A stretch of DNA of 64,000 nt, from NCBI RefSeq assembly GCF_001701025.1, contig NZ_CP016793.1, positions 1,488,001-1,552,000 of the forward strand. Direction: 5' to 3'. The DNA comes from Lentzea guizhouensis (lineage in GTDB: Bacteria; Actinomycetota; Actinomycetes; Mycobacteriales; Pseudonocardiaceae). Shown here one piece after another: positions 18,131-26,673 of the stretch. The position numbers and the translations under genes are program-made. The first letter of the stretch is position 1. Each line of letters starts with the position of its first letter. Below the pieces are notes generated by a model that was not told where the DNA came from, did no database searches, and saw only the letters and a program-made list of their open reading frames with translations.

Positions 18131-18993
18131 TCACCAATCCCACCCGCCAGCGCGCCCTGCGCGGCCACAAGCCCACCCGGCCCACCCCGCGTGTCGCGAA
18201 CACCGCCGAGCACCAGGCCGTGCTGGCGTGGCGGTTGACCGCGCGCGACAAGTGGATCGCCCGGATGCTCTGGGAACACAAGGTCCTCACCGCACACCAG
18301 ATCACCGCCCTCGCGTTCCCCAGCTTCCGGTCCGGGCGGATGCGGCTGCGCGAGCTCTACATGTGGGGTGTCGTCGACCGCTTCCAGCCATTCGTGACCC
18401 TCGGCACCGCGCCGATGCACTACGTCCTGGCGCCCGCCGGCGCGGCCGTGCTCGCCGCCGAGGACGGCCTGGACATCAAGCAACTCGGCTACCGGCACGA
18501 CCGGGTCTTCGGCGTCGCCCACAGCCTGCGCCTGGCCCACACCGTCGGCGTCAACGAGTGGTTCACCGCCCTGGTAAACCGCGCCCGCAACCCCCACCCC
18601 GGCGAACAGGTCGAGCTGGCGGCGTGGTGGTCGGAGACCCGCTGCGCCCGCCACTTCGGCGACCTGATCAAACCCGACGGCTACGGCCGCTGGAGGTCAG
18701 GTGAACGGCAGGTCGAGTGGTTCCTCGAGTACGACTTCGGCACCGAACCGCTGAGCAAGCTCGCCGGGAAACTGGCCGGCTACGCCGCCCTCGCCCAAGC
18801 CACCGGCATCACCACACCGCTGCTGGTGTGGCTGCCGACCTCACGCCGCGAGGCCGCCGCCCGCCGGCTGCTGGCCAAGGCATGGCGCGAGCTCGACGAC
18901 CGGCGCTCGGTGCCAGTCGCCACCGCGGCGGCCGAGCTGCTCAACCCCGAGGCCGACCACCCGAGTCCGGCTGACGAGGTCTGGCTCCCCTGA
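18127..18993 (+). CDS. Replication-relaxation family protein
   Basis: 288-residue member of the replication-relaxation (Replic_Relax) family. It has an N-terminal winged-helix (ARDKWIARMLWEHKVLTAHQITALAF...RMRLRELY) and a nuclease-fold-like C-terminal part with IKPDGYGRW and EWFLEYDFGTE. These proteins replace classical relaxases or start replication in many actinobacterial elements; the biochemical role is not well established. Start chosen at the ATG at 18127 after GGAGGTG; it overlaps the coupling-protein stop. Confidence 0.8.
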   Translation: MITNPTRQRALRGHKPTRPTPRVANTAEHQAVLAWRLTARDKWIARMLWEHKVLTAHQITALAFPSFRSGRMRLRELYMWGVVDRFQPFVTLGTAPMHYVLAPAGAAVLAAEDGLDIKQLGYRHDRVFGVAHSLRLAHTVGVNEWFTALVNRARNPHPGEQVELAAWWSETRCARHFGDLIKPDGYGRWRSGERQVEWFLEYDFGTEPLSKLAGKLAGYAALAQATGITTPLLVWLPTSRREAAARRLLAKAWRELDDRRSVPVATAAAELLNPEADHPSPADEVWLP

Positions 18994-19200
18994 CCGCGAC
19001 CGTCGGAGCGTCCCGGCGAGCGCTGTCAGGGCTGCCCGACGCCTGGCCGCACGTGCCGCCGCCGGTCACGCCGACCGAGGAAGCCCAGGCGGGCGCGGAC
19101 TCGCCGCAGCCGATGTCACCGCCGCCCTCGCCGATGCCGCCCACCTCGACCAGCCCACGGGCGCCGCGCGGGGCGGGCCGGCCGGGGAGGTGGTGAGAGC
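18994..19200 (+). other. Gap with an open proline-rich frame lacking a start codon
   Basis: The frame from 18990 to the stop at 19194-19196 is open and reads as a short proline-rich peptide (MSPPPSPMPPTSTSP near its end). No ATG stands at its beginning; in-frame GTG and ATG codons would leave only about 40 residues or fewer. It may be a small coupled gene or just GC-rich spacer before the lytic enzyme. The GGGGAGG near 19186 is the ribosome site for the next gene. Confidence 0.3.
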
Positions 19201-20178
19201 GTGCTCGCCAAGATCGCCATCGGGACGGCGGCCATCCTGCTGCTCATCCCCGTCCTGCTCGGCATGGGCGTAAGTGCCGTGGTGGACGCGCTGTTCGGCA
19301 GTTCCTCGAACACCAGCATCGACTGCACGGCACCAATCGCTGACATCCCGCCTGACTACTGCCTGCTCTACGTCACCGCAGCCCCGGACTGCCCCGGACT
19401 GGACTGGACCGTGCTCGCCGCCATCGGCAAAGTCGAGACCGACCACGGCCGCCTGAAAGCACCCGGCGTGACCGAGGGCGAGAACTTCGCCGGGGCCGGC
19501 GGGCCGATGCAGTTCCTCGCCCCGACCTTCAACGGCGTCATCGCCGCACACCAGATCCCACCCGGCGGCGCCTCGCCGCCCTCACGGTACAACCCACACG
19601 ACGCCATCCACGCCGCGGCATTCCTGCTGTGTGACAACGGAGCACGCCGAGGCGACCTGCGAGCGGCGATCTTCGCCTACAACCACGCCGACTGGTACGT
19701 CGACATGGTCCTCAAGCAGGCCGGCAAATACGCCAAGGCCGCCGCGACCAGCATCGGCAACGGCGACTGCAACGCCATCCAAGCCCCCAACGCCGTCGCC
19801 CTCGCCGCGATCAACTACGCCTGTGGCCAAAGGGGTTTGCCGTACGTATGGGGCGGCAACGGCCCCGACGGCGGACACGCGGGCTTCGACTGCTCCGGAC
19901 TGACCAAGGCCGCCTACGCCGCCGCCGGAGTGAACCTGCCCCGTACCGCCCAAACCCAATACGACGCGGGCCCACGCGTCCCCGCCGGACAGCCGCTGCT
20001 GCCGGGCGACCTCGTCTTCTACGGCACACCCGGCAACATCCACCACGTCGGCCTCTACATCGGCGGCGGACTCATGATCAACGCCCCGACCTTCGGCCAA
20101 CCCGTGCAGATCGACAACTACCGGTACAACGGCGACGACTACGCCGGGGCGACCCGCCCGGCGGCTTCTACTGCATAA
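19201..20178 (+). CDS. Membrane-anchored lytic transglycosylase with NlpC/P60 endopeptidase
   Basis: Cell-wall enzyme that opens peptidoglycan for conjugation. An N-terminal membrane anchor (IGTAAILLLIPVLLGMGVSAVV) is followed by a lysozyme-like/soluble lytic transglycosylase domain (residues about 60-190: IGKVETDHGR, GGPMQFLAPTF, AIFAYNHADWY) and an NlpC/P60 domain with catalytic Cys in AGFDCSGLTKAAY and His in NIHHVGLYIG. It is the VirB1-like component of the operon. GTG start after GGGGAGGTGGTGA. Its 3' end overlaps the convergent gene by 11 bp. Confidence 0.92.
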   Translation: MLAKIAIGTAAILLLIPVLLGMGVSAVVDALFGSSSNTSIDCTAPIADIPPDYCLLYVTAAPDCPGLDWTVLAAIGKVETDHGRLKAPGVTEGENFAGAGGPMQFLAPTFNGVIAAHQIPPGGASPPSRYNPHDAIHAAAFLLCDNGARRGDLRAAIFAYNHADWYVDMVLKQAGKYAKAAATSIGNGDCNAIQAPNAVALAAINYACGQRGLPYVWGGNGPDGGHAGFDCSGLTKAAYAAAGVNLPRTAQTQYDAGPRVPAGQPLLPGDLVFYGTPGNIHHVGLYIGGGLMINAPTFGQPVQIDNYRYNGDDYAGATRPAASTA

Positions 20179-20578
20179 CAGGTTCGGCCTCCCCCGCACC
20201 CGCGCCGACAATCGCGGCGAACGGTTGACCGAACGAGTCGACCAGCACGATGTGCTGGGTGAACAACGGCAACTCGACCGAGTCCAGCGGGATGATGTTG
20301 TAGGTGCTGACAAGGTCGAACAACGTGGTGATCACGGCTCGACTCGTCGCGCGTGCAGGGACGGTGTCGAAGCCCTCGACGCGGATGTGCAGCATTCGCT
20401 GCCACGGGAGCACGGTGACGACCGTGCGGGTGTACGCCGGAAGATCCTCCCGCTTACGTGCCTCGGTGATGTCGTGAGAAATGCGCACGGCGATGGCTTC
20501 CAAGGTGTAGCCGGGACCGTCTCCAGCCTTCGCGCCCCGCACAATCGCACTGTCCTTTGTGTGCAGGAATTCGTCCAC
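20168..20578 (-). CDS. Conserved hypothetical protein
   Basis: 136 residues with alternating strands and helices (VDEFLHTKDSAIVRGAK, YTRTVVTVLPWQRMLHIRVEGFD, VELPLFTQHIVLVDSFGQPFAA). No membrane segment or known motif. The GTG at 20578 is preceded by AGGAAAGG. Last gene of a three-gene minus-strand group with the two larger proteins upstream. Function not recognised. Confidence 0.55.
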   Translation of the reverse strand: MDEFLHTKDSAIVRGAKAGDGPGYTLEAIAVRISHDITEARKREDLPAYTRTVVTVLPWQRMLHIRVEGFDTVPARATSRAVITTLFDLVSTYNIIPLDSVELPLFTQHIVLVDSFGQPFAAIVGAGAGEAEPVMQ

Positions 20579-20657
20579 GGTTAAGCCTTTCCTGTGCCAG
20601 GACAGCCGGGCTGCCAATGCAAGTGGATACGGGTGACCCGGCTGTCGAACAAGGGAG

Positions 20658-21539
20658 CTACAGCTCTCGGCGCGGTTCGGTCGTCTGTCCTCGTCGGGCG
20701 CGAAGGTCCGCGCGCAGGTCACCGAGAGTGCGTCCGTCCGAGGTTCGTTTCCACGCCTTCCAGCCGTTCTGGTGCTTGCCGCCGAGTGCGGTCAGAGCGC
20801 CGGAGGGGTTGACGTAGGCACGGCCGTCGACGAGGACCAGGGTGCCGTCGGAGTTGATGCGGGCGGTGTGCCGGGCACCGCGCCCTGGACGGTCCCAGAT
20901 GAACTCCTCGCCCTTGTGGATCAGGCCGGTGGCGAGCAGGTCCACGAGGCCGCCGTTGCCGCCCCAACCCCGCAGAGGTCGACCGGCTGTCGCGCCTGGC
21001 GTAAACGAGGCTGTCTCAGTTGCTTCGACGTGCAGCCCCATGATCGCCGCAGCGGTCATCGCGACGGTCCACGGCCAGCGCGGGTCCATCCCTTCCCACT
21101 CGCCGACCCGCATCCACCGGTTGCCGTGGGCGAGCAGCATTTCCACGTCGACCTCGTCGTCCGGCGGCGACTCGTCGTTGGGTGCGGTCAGCACGAGGAC
21201 TAGATCGCCTTCGCATACTGCCGCCTGCGGCTGGTCGGACAGCCAACACCCGGCGAACAGGGCGACTTCGCCTTCCCGGTTTGGGTCGGTGTCGTCCAGG
21301 ACGTCCGCTGCCACCACGAGCAACGCCCAGGTGTTCTCGGCTTGTCGCATCGGCGTCGGGGCGACCGATGGGGCGAGAATCACGGCATCGGGCGGAAGTC
21401 CCTCCCGCCACAACAGCGCCGTCTCTTCGTCGGATTGTGGGGGCGTGGGATGCGTCGCGGGGTCGTCGGCTGGCCGGGCGGTGTTCGGCACGGCAGCGGC
21501 GGGCTGGCGGGGCGGAACGGCATCGGATTCGGCGGTCAT
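20658..21539 (-). CDS. RAMA-domain protein (modified-DNA reader candidate), copy 1
   Basis: 293 residues. The C-terminal 85 residues fit the RAMA domain: LLATGLIHKGEEFIWD, then SDGTLVLVDGRAYVNPSGAL, then NGWKAWKR and GRTLGDLRADLR. RAMA domains occur with restriction enzymes and adenine methylases and are proposed to read modified DNA. Residues 40-200 form a second, unknown domain shared with the paralogue at 25813-26640 (PDAVILAPSVAPTPMR, ALFAGCWL, GDLVLVL). The ATG follows AAGGG. Linked function with the element's own methylases is an inference. Confidence 0.7.
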   Translation of the reverse strand: MTAESDAVPPRQPAAAVPNTARPADDPATHPTPPQSDEETALLWREGLPPDAVILAPSVAPTPMRQAENTWALLVVAADVLDDTDPNREGEVALFAGCWLSDQPQAAVCEGDLVLVLTAPNDESPPDDEVDVEMLLAHGNRWMRVGEWEGMDPRWPWTVAMTAAAIMGLHVEATETASFTPGATAGRPLRGWGGNGGLVDLLATGLIHKGEEFIWDRPGRGARHTARINSDGTLVLVDGRAYVNPSGALTALGGKHQNGWKAWKRTSDGRTLGDLRADLRARRGQTTEPRREL

Positions 21540-21581
21540 GATGGTGCCCTTCAGATCGGATGGGTCGAGCAGGGAGTGGTG

Positions 21582-22718
21582 TCATCGGCGCAGGACGTTC
21601 ACGCGCTCGCCGCCGAGCAACGGTTTGTCTTCCGGACCGGCGAAGTGCGGGTCGATCCAGATCGGGCGGTGGTCGTTGCGGCTGGGGTAGTACTGGTTGC
21701 GCCAGTGCCCGCGCACGATCCAGCGGTGCCGGTACTCACGAGTGCCGTTGCCGAAGTCCTCGTCGGGGCGGTCGGACGGCTCGGTGCGGGCACGCCGCAG
21801 GTCGATGTAGCGCACGGTGGGATCGAGAACCGGGTCGAGGCGTTCGATCCGACGTTGGGCAGCGCGCGGCGCGGTCATCTGCTCCGAGCGCACCAAGGTC
21901 TGCCCCATGAGCAGCCACGTCGCGAGAATGGTGCGCTGCATGGCGATCCTGGCTTCGCTGTCGCGAGAGGACTCGTCTTCGGACACCCCATCCGGCCAGC
22001 CCTCCATCTCTGTGAACTCCATCGGCGTGAGCGCGCACCACTCGTAGCCGTGGGGTGGGGCGAACGACGGCGGCACCGGGGCGCGTTCGAGATGCGGCAG
22101 GAACGTGGCGAGGACATGGTCGGCGACTTGTTCGGCGGTCTCGTCACTCTCGGAGGGCCTGTTTTCTGGGGTCGGCTCGGGCAGGTCGCGCGCTGCGGCC
22201 GTTCTCGCTCGCGCCAGCACCTCGTCACGGGGTGCCTGCGCGAGTGTGCGTCCGATACGGACGATGCCTTGCTGTGACGGTGATGTGGTCGCCCAGGTGT
22301 GCACCCACAAGCCGCCGCGTCCCGGAGCCCACGTGACAACCGAGACCGCGTTGTGGCGTGCGGCGGCTGTTCCTTCCACGGGTGGGTGCTCGTAGACCAT
22401 GACCCCGATCTGCGCGGGCAGGTCCTCCGGGTGCAGTCGGTAATCGGTCAGCGTGTCGGCAGCGTGGCGGGCGAGGTCGGTCATGTCGGCGGAGACGTAG
22501 AACAACTCCGCCGCCGGAAGCTGGACCGCCAGCGTCTCAGCGATGGTGGTTCCCACATCGTCGACTCGGTCGAACACCCGTGATTCGGTGGCATCGTCTG
22601 GACTCGGTCCCAGGAAGAAGCGGAACCAGTTGCCCGCGCCGTCGAGGGTGGGGTCACGCGCCCAGTCGGTCATGCGTGCGCGGATCTCGGGCACGTCCCG
22701 CGCCGTCACGGCGATCAT
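21582..22718 (-). CDS. Conserved hypothetical protein of ICE accessory region
   Basis: 378 residues, mostly mixed alpha/beta, no membrane segments. The C-terminal part has a striking motif block (HRWIVRGHWRNQYYPSRNDH, IWIDPHFAGPEDKPLL) that recurs in actinobacterial phage and plasmid proteins of unknown function. The start at ATG 22718 follows TAGGAG. It heads the operon that contains the RAMA protein and a small hypothetical. I cannot assign a role. Confidence 0.6.
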   Translation of the reverse strand: MIAVTARDVPEIRARMTDWARDPTLDGAGNWFRFFLGPSPDDATESRVFDRVDDVGTTIAETLAVQLPAAELFYVSADMTDLARHAADTLTDYRLHPEDLPAQIGVMVYEHPPVEGTAAARHNAVSVVTWAPGRGGLWVHTWATTSPSQQGIVRIGRTLAQAPRDEVLARARTAAARDLPEPTPENRPSESDETAEQVADHVLATFLPHLERAPVPPSFAPPHGYEWCALTPMEFTEMEGWPDGVSEDESSRDSEARIAMQRTILATWLLMGQTLVRSEQMTAPRAAQRRIERLDPVLDPTVRYIDLRRARTEPSDRPDEDFGNGTREYRHRWIVRGHWRNQYYPSRNDHRPIWIDPHFAGPEDKPLLGGERVNVLRR

Positions 22719-23145
22719 GCCGCGCTCCTACGTCCCGTGGCCTCGCCGATGCGTCCAAGGCGCGAGTATGGGCTGTGGGCGCCGCGGTTGCACCGCGGCC
22801 GGCGCGTGGGTGCGGCGAGTTGCTTCGTGCCGTGCATTCGGTTAACCCCTTTTACGGCAATGTTTGTGGTCGGGTCGACGTGTATGGACGCTTCGTGCAC
22901 GCGGAGGTGTCAACGCCTGTGGGTGCTAACGACGCGAAGTGGACCGTTTCGTACTAACGAAGTAGCGCGACGCGGGCGTGTGTCCACAAGAGACAAGGTG
23001 TTTTCGATGTACCGCTTGACTTCATGCGCCGAAGGAAGCGTCCATAGTTGTGCGACCCAACACCATCGGATGCGCACCGGGGGCCGCACCCGCTCCGGCC
23101 GGGGCATGACCACCCAACCCGAACCGTCATCACTGCGAGGTAGTC
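22719..23145. promoter_or_regulatory. Divergent promoter region
   Basis: 427 bp between the leftward hypothetical operon and the rightward repeat-bearing winged-helix gene. It has no supported gene and is somewhat AT-richer around 22840-23060. A perfect inverted repeat TTCGT-ACTA-ACGAA at 22948-22961 could be an operator, perhaps for the winged-helix product itself. The ribosome site GAGGTAG precedes the ATG at 23146. Confidence 0.45.
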
Positions 23146-23847
23146 ATGTCCACCAACCGCACCCTTCGAGCTGTCCCCACTTCGGCGACCGACACGGCCA
23201 AGCCGCGCACGGAGACCGAGGAGAAGCTGTGGCAGGCACTCCGGAACAACCCCGGCGGCACCGCCACCGCCCTGTCCACCGCCGCCGGGATCGGCAAGTC
23301 GACCGCTCCCAAGATCCTCACCCGCTGGGAGAAGGACGGTCTCGTTACCCGAACCACCGGGATCGCCGACGGCGGTTCCCGCCCCGCCGACCGTTGGTCC
23401 ATCACCAACGACGACCAGCCCACGGACGACCAGCCGACCGACGACCAGCCGACCGACGACCAGCCCACGGACGACCAGCCCACGGACGACCAGCCGACCG
23501 ACGACCAGCCCACGGACGACCAGCCCACGGACGACCAGCCGACCGACGACCAGCCCACGGACGACCAGCCCACGGACGACCAGCCGACCGACGACCAGCC
23601 GACCGATGACCGTGCCGGAAAGCCCCAGAGGCTGGCACCGGGGGCGTTGCGGGGCATGGTCGAGGACTACCTGCGGGACAACTCGGGCGAGTTCAGTCCG
23701 AACGCGATCGGCAAGGCGTTGGACCGGTCCTCTGGTGCGGTACACAACGCGCTGGAGAAGCTGGTCGAGAGCGGCTACGCCGTGCGAACCAGTGACAAGC
23801 CGAAGAAGTACTCCCTCGCCGCGACGACTGCGGCGGCAACGGAGTAG
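23146..23847 (+). CDS. Winged-helix protein: two wHTH domains joined by 13 DDQPT repeats
   Basis: 233 residues. Domain 1 (about residues 25-85) is a MarR/LexA-like winged helix (TATALSTAAGIGKSTAPKIL, then a wing DGGSRPADRWSI). Residues 89-153 are 13 copies of DDQPT. Domain 2 (about 165-225) is another winged helix (GALRGMVEDYLRDNSGEFSP, AIGKALDRSSGAVHNALEKL) closely like the one fused to the AAA ATPase at 30.9 kb. The acidic linker probably acts as a flexible spacer between two DNA-binding heads. Likely a regulator of the element. Confidence 0.75.
   Translation: MSTNRTLRAVPTSATDTAKPRTETEEKLWQALRNNPGGTATALSTAAGIGKSTAPKILTRWEKDGLVTRTTGIADGGSRPADRWSITNDDQPTDDQPTDDQPTDDQPTDDQPTDDQPTDDQPTDDQPTDDQPTDDQPTDDQPTDDQPTDDQPTDDRAGKPQRLAPGALRGMVEDYLRDNSGEFSPNAIGKALDRSSGAVHNALEKLVESGYAVRTSDKPKKYSLAATTAAATE
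23410..23604 (+). repeat. 13 x 15-bp in-frame minisatellite
   Basis: Thirteen head-to-tail 15-bp units inside the winged-helix gene, in two variants: A ends CCCACG and B ends CCGACC. The order is ABBAABAABAABB, so a 45-bp BAA unit occurs three times in a row. Every unit is a multiple of three, so copy-number change alters linker length without breaking the frame. Confidence 0.95.
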
Positions 23848-23880
23848 CCGTCCCCCGCTATCGGACGGGTCCGCTCGTCA

Positions 23881-23912
23881 CGTGCCTCCAACGGATCATC
23901 GTTGGGGGCACG
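23881..23912 (+). terminator. Hairpin after the winged-helix gene
   Basis: Two 13-base arms (23881-23893 and 23900-23912, CGTGCCTCCAACG and CGTTGGGGGCACG) pair with one wobble around a 6-base loop, 33 bp after the stop. There is no T-run, as is common for actinobacterial terminators. Confidence 0.6.
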
Positions 23913-24474
23913 ACGACGTCCGGGTTCACGCTCGTGCGTAGGGGTTTCAAGATTGTTCGTCGCACATGGCGGACAGGCACATGACGGCAGGGGCGACCCG
24001 CGAGGGTCCGATCGCGGTTGCCGTGATCGTGTAAGTCGTTGGCCTGATTGGTAGTACCGATGACGCCGAGACGGCCGATGCCAGTGTTGCGTGGGGTGAT
24101 CCGTTCAGCCGATGGCAGGTGGAACGGGCACGATCTACTTTCCGCCGAGGACTTCCGGACGATTTGAGCCGCAGCAAGTTAGGGAGCCCCCCGTGGGGCA
24201 CCATGCGGATGTTCACCCCGAGCACGTGTCTTCTGTCGCTCTCGTGGGCGAGATCCCTCTAGGGGGCAGAAGACTCGGAGTCGGTTCGTTGAACCGGAAG
24301 TTCACGGGCCGGGGAGGCATTGCGGGCCCGCGATGTTGTGCGGGGGATCTATGTTGTCGCGGCGGTGTGGGTGTGGGCTGGTCGTGAAGGCCGACCGGCG
24401 ACCCGTTGGGGTCGCTGGTAGGTGGAGCGTGTGTGGCCGCCCCGTTGGGGGTTGGGTTGGGTGGTTCGGATCGG
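23913..24474. other. 562-bp gap without a supported gene
   Basis: Open frames here are short and lack ribosome sites or recognisable sequence. The gap contains a TAGTACC core near 24052, like the operators at 6.4 kb, a perfect 6-bp-arm hairpin at 24282-24296 (CGGTTC-GTT-GAACCG) and a 7-bp inverted pair TCTTCTG/CAGAAGA at 24229-24273. A small RNA or the end of the leftward operon could lie here, but nothing decides it. Confidence 0.3.
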
Positions 24475-24774
24475 CTAGGAGGCGGCGTCCCATTGTTGAG
24501 TGGCGGGGTTCCACGTCGCCTCGGTGAGAAGCCGGTTCATGTCGGCCAGGCCGGGGCCGATCATCCAGCCGAGGCGTTCGCAGTCGGTCTCGCCGGGCCA
24601 GCGGCCGGACCAGATGTCTTTGCCGCAGTTGTGTTTGTGCTCGCAGCTCAGGCGTTGGAGCCCGGTGCGCAGGCACATGGCCACGTCGCAGCCCTCGACG
24701 TGTGGCTGGCCGATGGCGACCTCGCAGTCCGGGCAGTGCGGCCGAGGCGCGGAGAAATCTAGTGGGTCGGGCAT
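24475..24774 (-). CDS. Small cysteine-rich (zinc-ribbon-like) protein
   Basis: 99 residues with Cys/His pairs HCPDC, GCDVAMC, LSCEHKHNCG and a final DC, suggesting one or two bound metal ions. The tail WSGRWPGETDCERLGW is typical of a small actinobacterial family found on mobile elements; its function is unknown. The ATG at 24774 overlaps the end of the upstream gene by 16 bp. Last gene of a long minus-strand cluster. Confidence 0.65.
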   Translation of the reverse strand: MPDPLDFSAPRPHCPDCEVAIGQPHVEGCDVAMCLRTGLQRLSCEHKHNCGKDIWSGRWPGETDCERLGWMIGPGLADMNRLLTEATWNPATQQWDAAS

Positions 24775-25190
24775 GTGCTGTCGTGCCTTTCGGTCTGATC
24801 TTGGCTGGGTGCGGATTGGGATTGTCCGGTCGCGGTGGTTCGTCGTGGTGGGTGATCGACATGCGGCATCGCGTAGCCCCGAATGCGGCCGGTGATCACC
24901 CACGCGCGGCCCCGGTCGAAGAGGTAGATCCAGTCGATGCTGCGGCTGTCCGGCCAGGACCACGGCCAGCCCTCGCGGGGGTGGTGACTCTGTCCGAGGC
25001 TCTGTTGGGCAAATACATCGAGGAGTTCGAGTACAGCGTCAGCGAACGTCGTCGGGTCCGGCGCTTCCAGCAAGCGTCGGCCGGAGTCGAGGCTGCGCAA
25101 GGTTTCGGGGTCGGCGTTGCCGTGGAGGGCTCCGAGCCATCGAGCACGGCGTCCGGTTTCGTCGTAGAAGTCGGCGGTCGTGGGGATCAT
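24759..25190 (-). CDS. DFYxxxGxxAxWLG-family hypothetical protein, copy 1
   Basis: 143 residues. The opening TTADFYDETGRRARWLGALHG and the later GWPWSWPDSRSIDWIYLFD match the protein at 27015-27521, so the two are paralogues. Mixed alpha/beta, soluble, no catalytic motif recognised. The ATG at 25190 overlaps the upstream stop (ATGA). Families of this type recur in actinobacterial ICEs, where the function is unknown. Confidence 0.65.
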   Translation of the reverse strand: MIPTTADFYDETGRRARWLGALHGNADPETLRSLDSGRRLLEAPDPTTFADAVLELLDVFAQQSLGQSHHPREGWPWSWPDSRSIDWIYLFDRGRAWVITGRIRGYAMPHVDHPPRRTTATGQSQSAPSQDQTERHDSTCPTH

Positions 25191-25789
25191 CGACGGGCTT
25201 CGCGTTCGGCGTCGGCAGGGTGCGTGAAGTAGCAGTCGTCGTCGCACTCCTGCGCGCCCCGACTGGTATTGAAGAGGCAGTCCTCGCGATGGTGCTTGGT
25301 GAAGGTGACGCTGCCGTCAGGGTGTTCGATGATGTGCAGCGCACCGCCGTGGGTGTAGGCCCAGGTGATGTCGTCGGGTTCGATGCGGTGCTCGGCGTCG
25401 TAGCCGTAGCTGGTCGCCAGAAGCGCGCTGATCGCGCCGTGCAGGTGCGGCGAGAGCGTGTGCGTCGTCGGCGGGGCAGCGAGGATCGTCGCGGCGCGCT
25501 GTAGGAGGCGTTCGGTGACGGGGCCGAGGAACCGGGCGGGGTCGTCGATGTCGGGGCCTGGTGCCGGGGTGTTGTACCACCATTCGCTGGTTGCCTCGGC
25601 GGCGAGCATGGTCCACGTCATCTGATCGTTGAGCACTTCAGCGACCGCGCGACTTGTGGTGGTGAGGTAGTGGCCTCGTTCGACGTGGGCGCGGACGGTG
25701 CGTCCGGCGATCTCGACGGTGCGGGTGTGGTGGTAGTGCTGCGGGCTGGTGCCGGTGGTCTCGTCTCGTTCGGTCATCGAGGTGGTCAT
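25187..25789 (-). CDS. Conserved hypothetical protein
   Basis: 200 residues. The N-terminal part contains strands (RTVEIAGRTVRAHVERGHYL), the middle a helix with WWYNTPAPGPDIDDP, and the C-terminus a Cys/His cluster (HHREDCLFNTSRGAQECDDDCYFTH) that may hold a metal. ATG at 25789 follows GGAAGG. Overlaps the downstream gene by four bases. Not recognised. Confidence 0.6.
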   Translation of the reverse strand: MTTSMTERDETTGTSPQHYHHTRTVEIAGRTVRAHVERGHYLTTTSRAVAEVLNDQMTWTMLAAEATSEWWYNTPAPGPDIDDPARFLGPVTERLLQRAATILAAPPTTHTLSPHLHGAISALLATSYGYDAEHRIEPDDITWAYTHGGALHIIEHPDGSVTFTKHHREDCLFNTSRGAQECDDDCYFTHPADAEREARR

Positions 25790-25812
25790 CTCGGAGTCCT
25801 TCCGGGGGCGGT

Positions 25813-26640
25813 TCAGCGACGGGCGAGTTCGGTGCGCAGGTCGGCCAGCGGGCGGTTGTCGTGAGCGCGTTGCCACAGGTGCCAGCCGTTGGCGGTGAAG
25901 TCGCAGAGGTGGGTGGCGAGGGCGTTGACAGCCGACACGGCGAACTCGTCCGGTCCGTGCTGGAGAATCCCGCCTGCCCGGACGGTGGCGACGTGCTCGC
26001 CGAGCACGATGTGGTCGCCCTCGGCGAGCAGCCCGGCCTCGAGCAGCTCGGCGAGGCCGTCGGGTGCGCGGCGAGGCGCCGAGGCCGCGGGCTCGCCGGC
26101 GAGGCCAAGTCCGCGTGAGAGCCAGTCGGGCATGGCTGCGGCGAGCGGCCCGGTCAGCATCGGCCACTGCGCGTCGTGAAAGGCGGCGTCGGCGAGGTAG
26201 CGCATGTGCACGAGCACCGTCATGGCGACCTCGTGCGGCCAGCGCGCGTTCACCGCGTCCCACGTGCCCACGGTGCGCCACTCGCCCTGCATCGCGGCGA
26301 GAACCTCGACATCAGTCCGGGCGGGGTCGGCGGTCGAGGTGTGCAGGAGCACCACGACGTCCCCGGCGTGCAGGGTGGCAGGCGGCGGTTCGGGTAGCCA
26401 CACTCCGGCGAACAGGTCGGCGGTGTCGGTGTGCGCGGGGTCGGGTACGGAGGCGTCCCTGGTGTGGCGGACCGGGGCTCCGGCGGCGTCGGTGGTCCGC
26501 AGGGCGATCACGACGAGACCCCACGCCCCGGCGGGCGGGCGCATCGGTACGGCGGCCGGAACGGTGGGGGCGAGCAACACGGTCTCGGGTGGCAGAGTGC
26601 CGGAAAGTGGCGGCGTCGTCGCGCCGTGGTGCGCGGTCAT
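25813..26640 (-). CDS. RAMA-like domain protein, copy 2
   Basis: 275 residues, paralogue of the protein at 20658-21539. The N-terminal domain again has PETVLLAPTVPAAVPMRPP, DLFAGVWLPEPP and GDVVVLLHT. The C-terminal RAMA-like part is more worn: LLEAGLLAEGDHIVLGEH, then NGWHLWQRAHDNRPLADLRTEL, with the DGR.Y segment missing. It could have lost or changed its reading function. ATG follows GGAGGACAGCC. First gene after a 33-bp gap in the cluster. Confidence 0.6.
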   Translation of the reverse strand: MTAHHGATTPPLSGTLPPETVLLAPTVPAAVPMRPPAGAWGLVVIALRTTDAAGAPVRHTRDASVPDPAHTDTADLFAGVWLPEPPPATLHAGDVVVLLHTSTADPARTDVEVLAAMQGEWRTVGTWDAVNARWPHEVAMTVLVHMRYLADAAFHDAQWPMLTGPLAAAMPDWLSRGLGLAGEPAASAPRRAPDGLAELLEAGLLAEGDHIVLGEHVATVRAGGILQHGPDEFAVSAVNALATHLCDFTANGWHLWQRAHDNRPLADLRTELARR

Positions 26641-26673
26641 GGCTGTCCTCCAGGTGGACGGGATGGTTTGAGG

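Noticed and set aside
23410..23604. CRISPR array
   Set aside because: Units are 15 bp, directly adjacent with no spacers, and in frame in a protein.
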